NCBI RefSeq assembly: GCF_010015445.1
Contig: NC_053128.1
Span: forward strand, 13,060,184 to 13,124,183
DNA: 64,000 bases
Origin: Perca fluviatilis
Lineage: Eukaryota > Chordata > Actinopteri > Perciformes > Percidae
Reading direction: 5' to 3'
How positions within the stretch are numbered: the stretch's first letter is position 1; the number at the start of each line of letters is the position of its first letter. This document shows positions 48,720 through 60,758 of this stretch, piece after piece. The notes beneath the pieces are model-generated. The model was not told where the DNA came from. It saw only the letters and a list, made by a program, of their open reading frames with translations, and did not search any database. Position numbers and translations under genes: made by a program.

Positions 48720-48825
48720 AAAAAGCATGACGCCTCGCCTGCGAATCTGCAACGATTCTACCGTGAGAATGGCAGTCGAATCAGGCTCCTCCAATCGAAT
48801 CATTGAATATTCGGGGTCACACCTA
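48720..48825. mobile_element. Possible hAT-like element end
   Basis: CTGCAACGATTCTACCGTGA, ATCGAATCATTGAATATTCG and the end GGTCACACCTA recall the terminus of a fish hAT-like repeat. The other end was not found. Confidence 0.35.
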
Positions 48826-48975
48826 GTGTCTAGCCCACATATTTAGACGCGCTAGGTTGGGACTCTTGGTGTCACTATTTGACGCTCTGGGTCGGGACAT
48901 ATGTTTTACTGACATGCGGCACAAGAACTACTAACCAAGCGTCAGTATTTTATGAGGTAGGGGTGAGAACGGGTT
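48826..48975 (-). repeat. GACGC-type minisatellite-like block
   Basis: TTTAGACGCGCTAGGTTGGG, CTTGGTGTCACTATTTGACG and CTCTGGGTCGGGACAT read in reverse as degenerate repeats of a GACGCCAAGAGTCCCGACCC-like unit, also found at 25065-25200. Confidence 0.5.
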
Positions 48976-50510
48976 GATAGAGAATGTGGCCTCTTTCACA
49001 CCCAAGCACATCAACGTGTGTGTGTGTGTGTGTATACCAATGTTTGCCTTTTCAAACTGCAGATATTTAAATTACTTTATCACTATTTATCTAAAATGGA
49101 TGCATTCAAAATTATGATAGAGATATAATTTCTGCAAAAAAAAAAAAAAAACTTTACAAGTTATTTACTTAATAAGTTCCTCATCTCAGGTCAGAGTGCT
49201 GGTTCCTTATGTAGCGTAGGCAGCAGAAACATGGTCACTGTGGGTGGGTGAGTCAAAGGAGCTGCTGATCGCTTTTCTATTTCTGTAGTTCCTTACTTTT
49301 TACTTACTTCTGTCTTCTAAATAGCTCACACCAGTACTACAGCAAATTGCTGACCTCCTGATAAGCCTTTAAACACAGTAATCTGTTACTCCAAATGGAT
49401 CGCATTTCATTGTTTCAGCTGTACCTGGATTGATACCTGTGTCCACGTCTTCAGCACCTGTGCAACACCAGTATTGCATGTGATGCCATATAGTCAGGCC
49501 AACTGCCAGACAGGCTATTAGCTGCATTAAGTAAAACAATATTACAGCTGGACTAAGGTAAATCAGCACAGCCCATTCCGTTGCAGAGCATATTTTTCCA
49601 AACAAAGGCCGCCTTCTGCAGTTCAATTAAAATGGCCAGAAAAAGTCAGGTTGGAGGCCTAATAAACAACATCGTTCAGGCATTTCAATACATCTCTGAG
49701 AGAGTATGCAACTCAGAATGACCGACAAATTATGAGACAGAAGTGCAAAGTGTTTTTGCATAGAAAATGAGACACAGGGATCGGGGAGAGAGTGAGAAAC
49801 AGATGGATTGAGAGAGGGGGGAAAAATAGTAAGAAAGAGGTGAGAAGAGGCAATGAAAGAGACAGACAGACATCAGCATGTAAAGCAATAGAGAAATCAG
49901 TTTTTCTCCTCGTTGTATTACTCCCTGAGATCTCCCTAAAATGAATCAGCGTGGTGTACCTTGCCAACAATGCACTTACTGCTCTGTTCATAAACAATGC
50001 TTTTATGGCTTCTCACTAGATTAACTTACTTAGCTGGAGAAACTGAAGGAGTGAAATGCAAACATGTAAGAATGTTTAGTACGGATGGAGGGAGGGGTAA
50101 AAAAGATGAAGACACCTTATAAGCGGGGAGACTAAAGCAAGGGACGGAGAGGGATGGAGAGGGAAAGGAAGGCAAGGAGGGAGGAGAACGAAAAATGCTT
50201 GAATATGGAAAGAGATTGGAATAGATGCATTGTACAATTGTAATCATACAACATTGGTAATAAAAGCAACTGCTATGGACGCACATTAAACTTAAATGAA
50301 AGCAGTGAAGGACCACATTCAAAGGCAAAGAGGGTACTATAACAAAAATGTAAATACATTTAGATATCACAGCTTCTTGCATTCATGATTTTGATTTGTC
50401 AACAACTTCAATAATCTAATATGAGGTGCATTAACTTAATGTATTTAATGGGTTACTTTATGTAGTCTGAAGGTGCCCACACATTATATATAGAGTGTTT
50501 GGTTTCTGTT
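48976..50510. other. Unassigned; short (TG)n at 49016-49033
   Basis: AT-rich with purine-rich patches at 49780-49880 and 50080-50220. No recognised element or gene. Confidence 0.4.
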
Positions 50511-50520
50511 GTTATTTCAG

Positions 50521-50571
50521 TTGAAGGACCACCAGACGATTCGTATTTAACTGTGAAGGGGGAAAAAAAAG
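50521..50571 (+). CDS. Candidate 51-nt coding microexon
   Basis: The acceptor GGTTTCTGTTGTTATTTCAG ends at 50520 and the donor AAAAG|GTATAAG follows 50571. The segment is 51 nt, a multiple of three, and only one of three frames is open; entered in phase 1 it reads EGPPDDSYLTVKGEKK and leaves in phase 1. The peptide is charged and looks like a linker or cytoplasmic tail. I do not recognise the protein. The next candidate at 51547 begins in the matching phase, so the two could be spliced together without a stop. Chance remains possible. Confidence 0.35.
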
Positions 50572-50961
50572 GTATAAGCTATATTTATTATTAAAGTTAA
50601 CATATTACCTTTTTTATATTCTGTATTAATGATGATTGTACTGCAGATCTGACCACTCGGCTCTTTAAGATCCACCTTGCCGAATACTCAGAGACCAAGT
50701 TATACTCAAATAAAATACCAAGTATGCCAAACATTAAATGACATGGAATGCATGTTTTAGTTAAAAACCATGAGTGCTTCCTCCATGAGTTCACATGTTT
50801 TGGTGAGCCCCATATATAACTGCTACATTGCCTGTCAGAAAACATTGGAAGTGTGGGGGACTGTTGCAGAAGAGAAAATGTCCTTTAACCAGAAACAGAT
50901 TTCCCATAAAATCTTGTTTTCACCTTGGCTTGACAGCCCCAGCCATTTCCCTGACTCCTAC

Positions 50962-51283
50962 AGTGAAATTGAGTCTCTCTCTGGTCCACGTGCGCATACT
51001 CACTGTAAAACTTGAGGGCTGCACAGTTGCAGAGCAGAGAAACGGTGGGAAACATGCGACTTTTGACCCCCTGGTCAGGGTCACAGCCAGGCCAACGGAG
51101 ACCTCAGAGAGAAGGAACATCATGAAGATGATCAGATGTGACGGCCCGCTTCCTCCCCAGACAGGAAGTCAGGTGGATAACTGCTCTGGACCAACATTAT
51201 CACCGGCCTTTAAACGCACAGTAGGAGCTGGACAAGATTACAGAGCTTCACATGAGCTGTTAAGGGATCAGATTCCACATTAA
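50962..51283 (+). CDS. Unassigned open frame with GC-rich third positions
   Basis: A 151-codon frame spans 50828-51283; its part after an acceptor-like CTGACTCCTACAG (ending 50961) looks most like coding sequence. It reads KLSLSLVHVRILTVKLEGCT, then FDPLVRVTARPTETSERRN, and ends at TAA. Third positions are clearly more GC-rich than the surroundings. The V-VRILTVKLEG...FDPLVRV pattern faintly recalls a C2-domain beta sandwich (DP-V-V motif), but I would not assign it. Possible donors are CAG|GTGGAT (near 51173) and ACG|GTGGGA. It could be a terminal exon, a pseudogene fragment or chance. Confidence 0.25.
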
Positions 51284-51546
51284 AAGAAAGAAAAAGGTAC
51301 TGGTATTGGTTAGATGTCAAAGGTGTTAGTTAAAGGGCATTATATGACCATGTTCCTGCTCTTTAGCTGCATCTTTATTGCATGTGGAGATTTGATTTTA
51401 GGCCTCTTCCTTTTGTTGATGAATGGCTAATCTTTAAATGCTGGATATTTAATTTTTTGGTTGTGTTCATAGTATTTTAAGATGCACCAAAGCCTGTGAG
51501 ACATTTACTCAACTTTGTTAATTGTATTTCTATATTACTTTTACAG

Positions 51547-51572
51547 TGGATGATGATGCCTTCATTACTCAG
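51547..51572 (+). CDS. Candidate 26-nt coding microexon
   Basis: The acceptor TTTCTATATTACTTTTACAG ends at 51546 and the consensus-like donor ACTCAG|GTAAATG follows 51572. Entered in phase 1 it encodes (V)DDDAFITQ and leaves in phase 0. The phase fits the exit phase of the candidate at 50521-50571. No protein identity is recognised. Confidence 0.35.
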
Positions 51573-51579
51573 GTAAATG

Positions 51580-52610
51580 CAGAGTACTCTTATGTTTAAT
51601 AGATTTTTGTTTACTAGTTTTTTGGTGGTGGTTATATCAGCATCCTGTGTTTCTGTTATTTTTTATTGTTTTAATGTATTTATTTTGAGTAAGTCATGAG
51701 TGTATGAGACTGATGACTAGTGATAGTGAGGTTTGATGCAGTTGTTTTAGTATATTAGACACCTAAATCTGCTTTACTGCTTTCATATTTGCCTATATTT
51801 GTGTCACACATTGAGGAATTCTGCAACCTCTGAGTCCATTATGCTCTGCTGTAGCAATACCATTGATAATTGATGTATATCTGGCCTAAGGCTAAATCGA
51901 CTTCAACAATATACTGCTATCTGCTGTAGCAGACTGTGTAGAAAGTCTGCAGTACATATTAGTGATTTACTAGACTATTGGCAATGCTCCCACAGCCCCC
52001 CATCCCTCACATTGTAACTCAAAACTGCATTACAGGTTCAGCCGCCTGCTTATCTGAAGTCATAATGAAAGTTTTGGGTTCCCTCTATTTAGATGGACTA
52101 TCAATTCTCTCCAGGAAAAACAACTTTAGTTTGCTCTAAGGAATGTTTTTTTAAATGAATGATGATACAGAGTTAAGCTGTATGATGATTGAGACAGCTT
52201 GCTGCCAACTGAACACAGACATACACATAAGAGGCCACATAAAAAATCATTATGTTAGATATGCGGGGACATTTTCATATCATATCAGTGTTCAGTAACT
52301 CAAAGTGCGTTCTTAACCTCAGCCCTGACCTTAAAAACACTATCTGGGATCCAAATATAAGCTCACCATCACACTACCACAGAGTCACGACAGGATTGTT
52401 TATTTCATGGTACATTGTGTACATCTTATCGGAGTTGCTCCAAAATGAGTCTGTTTTGTTGTATCACGCCTTCTTTAAACAGCTCAAAGAGGACAGAGAC
52501 AGGACACAATTAGAGAGAGTAGTGGAATAGCATGCTGAAAAGCTTTTAAGCCTGAGTCAAACCCAGGACATAACTGTGATGTGAATGTGATTTGCATTTG
52601 TGAACCAGCA
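51580..52610. other. No recognisable feature
   Basis: Unassigned AT-rich DNA. Confidence 0.4.
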
Positions 52611-52614
52611 TTAT

Positions 52615-52870
52615 AGGCAAGGCACATTCATTTATAAAGCACATTTAATACTAAAAGGCAACCCAATGTGCTTTATAGATTACACAGGTAAAAGCAAAGA
52701 AACAAGAAACATATGATTAAAACTGTAAAAGCAAACAACGGCACATAGAATAAAGAAAAGTAGACAGCACAAAGTAAATCGAAAAATAGATTTGAAAGTA
52801 ATCAGCATTGTCTCAAGTTTAGCTCTTCTGGCAATTTGTTCTATATTTGAGAAGCTACCCAAACAAGTTG
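52615..52870 (-). mobile_element. LINE 3'-end relic
   Basis: TTCATTTATAAAGCACATTT and CAATGTGCTTTATAGATTAC, then an A-rich stretch, is the reverse of a fish L2/Rex-type 3' end; the rest is degenerate. Confidence 0.45.
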
Positions 52871-52874
52871 CTTC

Positions 52875-53695
52875 CATAGGCGCAAACCTAAACCTAATTC
52901 CAAACTAATCCTTAAACCAAGTCCTAATCGTCACACATCAAGTGAGGAGGTGAGGACTGACCAAAATGTCCTCACTTTCCAAAAGAGTCCTCATACTCAA
53001 CATCCAAAACACATATTGGTCCTCACAAAGACAGAAGTACAAGAACACACACACACACACACACACACACACTTCCAGACAGGTTTGGAGCCTCTCGTCC
53101 TACTGTGTGTTTATCTCCACAGACACCATTCATGCTTTACTAGCCTCAGGGGAGTTGATTTTGGAATTAAAACATACGCCCACGCACATGCAAAATACCA
53201 CTCAGACATGTACACAGTAATTCACAAAATACATTACAAAATACATAAAGAAACACTAAAACACATAATATACCAAGAGCCAAAAAACACATTTGAGCAT
53301 GCATGAACACACTGGCACACACACACAGAGACATACAGTCTATCAATGACAGTCAAAACAATCGGAAGAGAGATACTCTCACACTAGTTTCCAGGTAGAT
53401 GGATATGTAGTACGCTGTGCCAAATGGATTCGATGAAATGGTTTGACAGTGTGGAATAAAATGTGACATACACTCAATTTAACTTTTCACTATACCTGAA
53501 AAAGTTCAAAAACAAACAATTTAAGCAATATCAAGGCAAGTGAAATGGGCCTCTGTGTCGCTTGTTATACATAATAATAGGAACACTGTCCTAATACAGA
53601 CTTGCAGCAGTCCGTGTGTTCAGTCCATGTTTTGATTATCCGAGGTTAAGAGTGTTCTCTGTGTAATGTGAAATTTAACAGATGAAATCATTAAA
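52875..53695. other. Unassigned with (CA)n at 53045-53072
   Basis: A CA repeat and AC-rich sequence to about 53340; nothing else recognised. Confidence 0.5.
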
Positions 53696-53699
53696 TACT

Positions 53700-54125
53700 T
53701 GGACCACAATGGAGCCACAATCAGGCCCCCAGGAAACGTGCCGAGCTTGGAAGCCAATTTGACATAGCGGCCATGTAATTACAACTTCTGTGTCCATCAT
53801 GTGATGCCAAGAGGCCCAAAAAGACTTTTGACTTACATTTCAAACGAGACGTCTGTAAATCATTTGATACCTTTAGAGCGTCACACCCCCTGCAACATGA
53901 CTCATTTCACTATCATCATTTGATCCATCTGGTCCGATAACATTTGGAAAGTCTAGAAATCATTTAATAGTCGGCCAGCAGAGATCTCTAGTGCACATGC
54001 TCTATGGGCCCCATAGTGTGGAAGCAGCTCCGATCATCTGGGTAATTTTGTATGCAGAAGTTGAACTTTTTTGGTTTCATGCGCCACTGAGCATCACTCA
54101 AAGCAAGAACGGGGCTCTGCCTTGA
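53700..54125. mobile_element. Probable dispersed fish repeat
   Basis: CGTGCCGAGCTTGGAAGCCA, CATCATGTGATGCCAAGAGG, ACGAGACGTCTGTAAATCAT and CTATGGGCCCCATAGTGTGG match, in order, a sequence I recall as dispersed in percomorph genomes. Class unknown. Confidence 0.45.
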
Positions 54126-54325
54126 ATGCTGTATGGTCTAGGTTTTATTATACATCCATCGCCACAATGGCTTCATAATGTATTTATCCTAAATTACTGT
54201 AACTCTTGCTGTCTAGAGTTATGGTGTGTTGTTAATCATCAAAGAAATTGATTTCTTTCTTCCTCCTGCTGGAGGAATGAAGGTCAGATGCAGAAAAGGT
54301 TTTTCACTTTTTTTCCTTTTTAATA

Positions 54326-54333
54326 ATAATAAC

Positions 54334-54390
<57 letters not shown>
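54326..54390. repeat. (AAT)n microsatellite
   Basis: About 20 AAT units, one interrupted by C. Confidence 0.96.
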
Positions 54391-54418
54391 TGAGTAACAC
54401 AGGAACAGTGTTACTCAG
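54390..54418. repeat. 11-bp-stem hairpin after the AAT run
   Basis: CTGAGTAACAC, AGGAACA, GTGTTACTCAG. Confidence 0.9.
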
Positions 54419-54419
54419 C

Positions 54420-54866
54420 ACACAGGAAGTCCACTAAAATTGCTACATTACATCATCCTCACCCTCTGTATATTGGTGGTTTAGCAGTTAATATGGCGTT
54501 CCTTTTCAATTAGGTTTCTTTGTACTTGTAAGAATGAATGGTCTGTAAGGTGGTATTTAAATCATGTTATGTTTCCTTGCTGAACTTCTATATTTCTCAG
54601 CCAAAAAGGGTTTACTAACTCCAAAATCTAAACAAAATCTGAAACATCAAAGAACCTTTTGGAGAAACTTCCTGAGTTTGAGGCTAGTGAAGGAGGCAGA
54701 GAGGAAGCAGGTAGATTTACACAACTGGGTTTACTGGTGCAGACACAGGTGTGTGTGATTCAGTATAAAGCATTCCTGCCGAAGGCATCCCCCTCTGCAC
54801 ATGCATATACACGTGCATGTGTTTATAGCAGCATGCAACCAAAAGATCACCCACATACGGATGTGA

Positions 54867-54923
<57 letters not shown>

Positions 54924-55970
54924 ACATACCAAGATGCATTCGTAGGGACGAACGCTCAGCCACTCACATATGCACATGCTCAGTAGCTCCACTGCAGACG
55001 GGCATGCCAAACAGACAGCTCATTCCCTCGTGTTCTTGAGAGAGTCCAAGAGAGTAAAAACAAGATCTGTATCAGGGCATTTAAATCAGAAACAGGTGCA
55101 GGCATGCTGTCTGTCTTGGTTTCCTTCTGAAAGACACACACACATACACACACGAATATACATCTTAATTTTCAGTGTGACATTATCTTGCAAATCTGTA
55201 AATTGTATTTAAGGAGAATTAGATTACCTGTGAACTCTGACCTCTACGTAGATGTCCTTGCCAGACAGGAAATTGCTCTATAACCATTACATGGCCTTCA
55301 AGTCAGGCCAGGGCTAAGTGAGATACAGTGTTTCAAATTAGTCTCACTTATCTTTTCTTTAGTTATTTTGTTTTTAACCTTGTAAAGGGCTCTGCTTAAA
55401 ATGTCCTCATTCTTTTCAGGTATGTTAAATGCCTTGGAATGATAATGAATATATAAAGAAAATAGGTTTAGAGATAATAAGCTTCATACTAAACATGTCA
55501 GTCAGTTGTAGAGCAGAGCAGGAGAAAGAAAGGAAGGATGGAGGAAAAGAGTTGCATGTGTTATGGGAAGCACCCAGTCATGAAGTCAAGTTGAGGCCGA
55601 AACTGTGAGCAGACATAGGCCAGAGATGAGTTACTACACCAGGCTAAGCTCCATCCCAGAGGGAGATGCTCACATCTGAAACAAACATATCCTCGGACCT
55701 GGGAGAGCCATGAAGATGGCTGAAAGAAAATAGTAATTTTCTTTCTTTCCATTTGCTCCTCACTCCGTTTTTACCACATCTGTCGGACAAGGAATACTTC
55801 ATTCCAAACCATTTTAATTCACTGTAATTTGTCTTGTTAGGTAGTTACTCCAGAATCTAATTCAGTAGAGTACCATTAAATTAGGATGAGCAAACAAACA
55901 ATGCTAAATGTATGTTTATGTGGTTCAGTAACAAGGTAAACATTTTTCTTTTTGAGGAAGAAAATTGCTT
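54420..55970. other. Unassigned with (CA)n at 54869-54919
   Basis: One long CA run and otherwise unassigned sequence. Confidence 0.5.
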
Positions 55971-55976
55971 CGTTAA

Positions 55977-56482
55977 AGGGGCGCTATGCAGTTTTTGCCA
56001 TTTCTTCGGTTTTTGCTCGCAGGTTTCTCTACAGAGCTCCCACCTACAGCTTTGGAATAGATATTCGGCAGCTCCTATGTTTACTTGTGTCTGACTCCTC
56101 GCTTGGTCAGTCTGCCGTTTCCTCTTTCTCTGTTCCTCCGACAATGCTTTCCTAGCTTTCTGCTTCTTTTTTGCCGGCGACGCCATGACGATAGTGTGAA
56201 AAACTCCATCGCTGCCTTGTTAGCCGGTTCCTGAATCGGCGTATGTGTGCAGTGCCGTGATGCAATTTCTTACATTGCGAGACCTGATATCATGCGATAC
56301 TTCCTGAAGCTGAGGCCGGCGACTCGCCGGCCGAAAGTTGCAAGGGTGGTTTGTCCACTCACAGGCGCTAGGGGGGGAGCGAGACGCCCACCATTCAACT
56401 CGAAAAAAGTCATATAACCATTCCAATGACTCCGCTGTTCAGTTAAGGTAAATTAGGCTAAAAAAAACTACATAGTTGCCCT
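55977..56482. mobile_element. TTAA-flanked MITE-like element
   Basis: TTAA flanks both sides (55973-55976 and 56483-56486). The ends AGGGGCGCTATGCAGTTTTT and, in reverse, AGGGCAACTATGTAGTTTTT are inverted repeats with few mismatches. The 506-bp GC-richer body has no recognised frame. TTAA targets and AGG ends fit a Kolobok-like non-autonomous element; piggyBac is the alternative. Confidence 0.82.
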
Positions 56483-56630
56483 TTAACATCACAGTGAGCA
56501 TTGTGACTGCTTCTATGATTGATGATTGATCTTTGTCACTGTGCATGGTGTAAAAGTACTGACCGCACATACTGCCCACTGTTGGCCTGGGGAGGGAAAG
56601 GAGAGCATGTGTGAACATGTTGTTATTGAC

Positions 56631-57142
56631 CAGGGGCGATTCTAGGATCAGACCTTTAGGGGGGCTCAGCCCCTAATGAGAATGTGACACGGATATAGCA
56701 CCTTGCAAATGTGTTAACCCCCTCTAATCTGTGCCATGAAATGACCAACTTCTTCTCTGGGGATTCTACCATCGTTAAACTTCCCAACCATCTCCTGCTC
56801 TCCCTCTGACAGATCAGACAGAGACTCAGCCAAAGGTGGGAGTCTGGCACAACCTCCTCTTATTGGCCGACACTGCATTTCTGTTAACCTTTTCCTTGAC
56901 GGGGTTACAGATGCGTAGCATCGGAGACAGGCACACAGGATATTAAACCTGTTTCAAGCCCTTTGAACCTGTAACTGTTTGTCTTCTGTCTCTAACCGAC
57001 AAGTTCGCAAACTCTAACTTGAAGCACTAAAATTGATTAAAAAAATAAATAAATGGGTTTTTATTATTGTTACTTTTAGGGGGGCTGAGATGAAATTTAT
57101 GTGGGCTTGAGCTCCCCTAAAAAGGGTTTAAAATCGCCCATG
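56631..57142. mobile_element. hAT-like non-autonomous element (CAGGGGCGATT ends)
   Basis: Flanked by a perfect 8-bp duplication, TTATTGAC at 56623-56630 and 57143-57150. Ends are CAGGGGCGATTCTAGG and, in reverse, CATGGGCGATTTTAAA. Both subterminal regions carry TTTAGGGGGGCTCAG / TTTAGGGGGGCTGAG. 512 bp with no intact frame. Confidence 0.88.
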
Positions 57143-57194
57143 TTATTGACCCTCCACTATACATGGCAGCTTCATTATTTTCCCAGACACCAAT

Positions 57195-57510
57195 AACTAC
57201 TCTCGAAACAATTTGATTAATCAATCATCAATTTTTAATTGATTAATGTTTTTTTTTATATACCAAACATATTTAACTGGTTCCAGCTTTCAGTTTCCTA
57301 TGATGGTAAAACCAATGTCATTGGGTTTTGGACTGTTGTTCAGATAAATGAAGTGATCTGAATATGTTGGAACCTGATTCTTTCCTAAGTTCTGACATGT
57401 TTATGCACTCAAAATAAATGATAACTATTACTGATTTGATTATCTCTTATGGACAATATTCACAAGACAAAAAGTAATAGGATAAAACAATAATCGAATG
57501 ACAAAAATGT
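57195..57510. mobile_element. Degenerate repeat of the ATTAATCGATTA type
   Basis: TTGATTAATCAATCATCAAT, ACTGGTTCCAGC and ATTGGGTTTTGGACTGTTGT in this order match a widespread fish repeat whose ends resemble those of the 19555-21236 host element. Boundaries are lost. Confidence 0.45.
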
Positions 57511-57829
57511 AATTAAACTTGCACTCAGAGAGCACAAAACAAGGCCTATGGTGCATTCATGTGCTCCTTCGATGGTCTCATTTCCCGAGTTGGCAAGTTG
57601 TGCTGACTTCTGTGTTCATGAGCTTTAAGCTTCAATGTGGAAACAACATGGATGCTATAAAGAAGATGTTGTGTTTGATTGCTCAGAGTGTTTAAACAAC
57701 ACGTCGATAGCAGTTTCTACTATATGTGTGACAACGAAGAGCAAAGACAAACAGATGAGCTGTGAACAGGTGAGCCATGAAATATCTGGAAGAAATCGAA
57801 AAGAAGAAAGCGGAAAAATAATTTGTGCA

Positions 57830-57962
57830 TCTGTGATTCAGATCTGCTCCAAGTAAAAGGGTGCTTCCTTGGCCCATCCTACACGCCTCCATCAGGTTTC
57901 ATGAAAATTGGGCCAGTTGTTTTTCTGTAATCCTGCAGACAGACAAACAAACCAACAGACAA
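57830..57962. mobile_element. Dispersed fish repeat fragment
   Basis: GTGATTCAGATCTGCTCCAA, TTCCTTGGCCCATCCTACAC, ATCAGGTTTCATGAAAATTG and a CAGACAAACAAAC run match a repeat I recall from fish genomes. Confidence 0.45.
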
Positions 57963-58270
57963 ACTATAAATAGATGTCACACTTACAAGGTGTTTTGCAT
58001 AAAACTGAAGCATGACACAGATTAAATGGATCTGCTGATTTGGTCTAGGAAAATAAAAGTAAACGAGAGAAGAGAATGTCACTAACTTTTTGCATGAATG
58101 AATGAATGAATTAATGTGTTAAGTTGCTTGTTACTTAACTTATTGGAATACACTAATGCATTATCACTACAGCACATTCTTCAATATTTCTCCATTTCTG
58201 CCTCTCTTGTCTCCCTCAGCTATAAGTGTTGTCAGGTAATCTAAAGCACATGAAGTACGGTGCTTCTGAC

Positions 58271-58617
58271 TAGGGCTGGGCGATATGGAGAAAATCAGAT
58301 ATTACGATATTCTTGACCAAATACCTCGATATCGATATTGCGGCGATATTCTAGGGTCTAACAAAATATCTTCACAATTAGATTTTAGATAAATAATCAT
58401 CAGTAATGTGGAAGTAATATCTAAGTGGGGAAAAGGCAAATAATAGAAGAGCTAGAACAGTCTGGTAAATTCAGAAAAGTACATCACTTTACTGTAATGC
58501 AACATTTAAAACCACTAAAAGACAACACTTATGTCATATCACGATATCCAAAATCTAAGACGATAGCTAGTCTCATATCACAGTATCGATATAATATCGA
58601 TATATTGCCCAGCCCTA
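58271..58617. mobile_element. hAT-like TAGGG element, intact copy
   Basis: Starts TAGGGCTGGGCGATATGG, ends ATATATTGCCCAGCCCTA, and has a perfect 8-bp duplication, CTTCTGAC at 58263-58270 and 58618-58625. 347 bp, rich in ATCGATAT and GCGGCGATATT motifs, with no frame of transposase type. Same family as 37655-38170. Confidence 0.93.
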
Positions 58618-58625
58618 CTTCTGAC

Positions 58626-59825
58626 ATTAAACTACACAGCATAATAGAGCTACAGAACATCTTCCATCTGGAATGTTCAACTAATTTCCTTTTTAGTGAT
58701 GAAATAAGAGGATGAGAGTGAGGAAGATGAGAAGACCTACGTCTCTCTTCTCCCCATCAGCCTATCATAATGTATGTCCCACTCATCCATATAGATCTCG
58801 CCGCCTCTTTCCTTGAATCCCACTTTCTCACCCAGTCACTCATTCTCATTTTTCAAATAGCTTTCTTCTTTATGCCTCTTATACACTTCCTATTCGGAAT
58901 TGCTTGAAAAACAAGTTTTGCCACAGCTTTATCGCCCGCTCGAAAATCTTTCCACCTCATACCCAATCCTCATACCAGTTCAAATCTAAATGCTAATGAC
59001 AGTTAAAGTCCTTGACCCTCCCCTTCTGTGAGCTTCCTCACTGCTGAATTTTGTATGATGGAAGAAAAAAGGAAGTAAGAGAAGAGAACGAAGTTTATTG
59101 AGGAGAGGTTAAAGGCTACTGGCCCTCATTATAAAGATCTGGCAGAGGGAGAAATGGAGAATGAGACAAGTGACAGATAAATGGAGAAAAAAAGGCAATC
59201 TTTGAGATTAAAAATACATATATAGTGCTTTTAAATTAAAATGCCTGGGGTCACGCAGGCGTAGGAGTTTAGGTGTGGGTGCTTGAACCTATGGCCTTTC
59301 ATTTGTTTGTGGACCCTTTTCATATCACATGACAAGTCTTAAACACAAGCATGGACGGACAGTTAGGTTAGATGAACTTTCTTCATATTTAAGTCCGCAA
59401 ATAATAGAATCATATTAAGGGCTAAAGATAGATAGCTAGATAGGCAGGAACGTGACTGACAGCAGACATTTAGAGTTATTGAAGTGTGTTTTGTGTCGGT
59501 GTGTTCGTGTAGAAGTGTGTATGTGTTCTCACATGGGCGTTCAAAGTGATTTAGTGTGTATCAATGTGTGTGTATGTGTGAGCGTATTTGTGTCAGGTAT
59601 TGAGCTCAATACTCTTTAAGCTGCTGACCTTCAGAAGCAGCTAAATGACAGGTAGGATCACAGCCCTTTGGTTTAATAATGAACCAGCTGACATTTGAAG
59701 ATAAGATCAGCAGCTGCATCACCATCAGGACTCAAGAGCAACTGATTGCATTCACATTTGCAGTTTAGATCCAAGGCTCTCACTTTTATCTCCATCTATC
59801 TATAAGGAGTGCAGAGGGTTCAAGA
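58626..59825. other. No recognisable feature
   Basis: Unassigned; GT-rich around 59480-59590. Confidence 0.4.
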
Positions 59826-59833
59826 CAAGTAGG

Positions 59834-60380
59834 CAGTGGTGGAAGAAGTATTCAGTTCCTTTACTTAAGTAAAACTACTAATACCACACTGCCAAAATAA
59901 AAAGTAAAAGTCCTGCATTGAAAGTGTTACTTAAGTAAAAGTATGTAAGTATCATCAGGACAATGTACTTGAAGTATTAAAAGTAAAAGTACTCAATACA
60001 GAAAAATCCTCACATTTTAGAAACTGGAAACTATCCAAATAGTTCTGTCAATCAACTAAGTGTTTAATCGGCTAATCATTTCAGCTGTACTTGTAGGCTT
60101 ATATATGAATTGTTGGGTACTTTATAATAAAACATTGTATCTTATAAACTTCATGTGTTTTGTGTGCAAAAATCTTAACTTGTAAAGTGACTAATAACTA
60201 GTAACTAAAGATGTCAGATTAATGTAGTGGAGTAAAAAGTGCAATAATCCCCTCTAAAATGTAGCGGAGCAGAAGTAGAAAGTGGCACGAAAAGGAAAGA
60301 CGCAAGTAAAGTACAAATACCTCAAATTTGTAACTAAGTACAGTACTTGAGTAAATGTACTTAATTACATTCCACCACTG
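59834..60380. mobile_element. hAT-like element (CAGTGGTGGAA ends)
   Basis: Begins CAGTGGTGGAAGAAGTATTC and ends ACATTCCACCACTG. Flanks CAAGTAGG (59826-59833) and AAAGTAGG (60381-60388) match at 7 of 8. Body of 547 bp with many AAGTA/TACTT words, non-coding. A common fish family in my memory. Confidence 0.9.
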
Positions 60381-60758
60381 AAAGTAGGAACTTGGCTAGA
60401 CAATGGCAGTAGGGAGTGTGTGTCACAACTACAGCGTCCTGCTAATGGATGCTATACAATTAGCTTCAGTATTGATTTGTAGATTTAACATTCTTTAAAA
60501 TAAAAGTCACTGTGAAAAAAACAAATGGTTTTGTAGACTAATCTGTAGATCATACAGTAGCGTTGGAGATAACGAGTTTAAAGGATTTGATTTTTATTGA
60601 AGCCATTTGGAGCTCCTAATGAGATCAACCAAATGACTAAATGTTTGCAGATATAATCTAATGCATGAGTTATCTTAGTAAAATATATATTTGGGGGCAT
60701 ATAAAAATGGTCTTAAGATCAAATTTCATCTTCAGTGATGACATGATCAGAAAGACAC

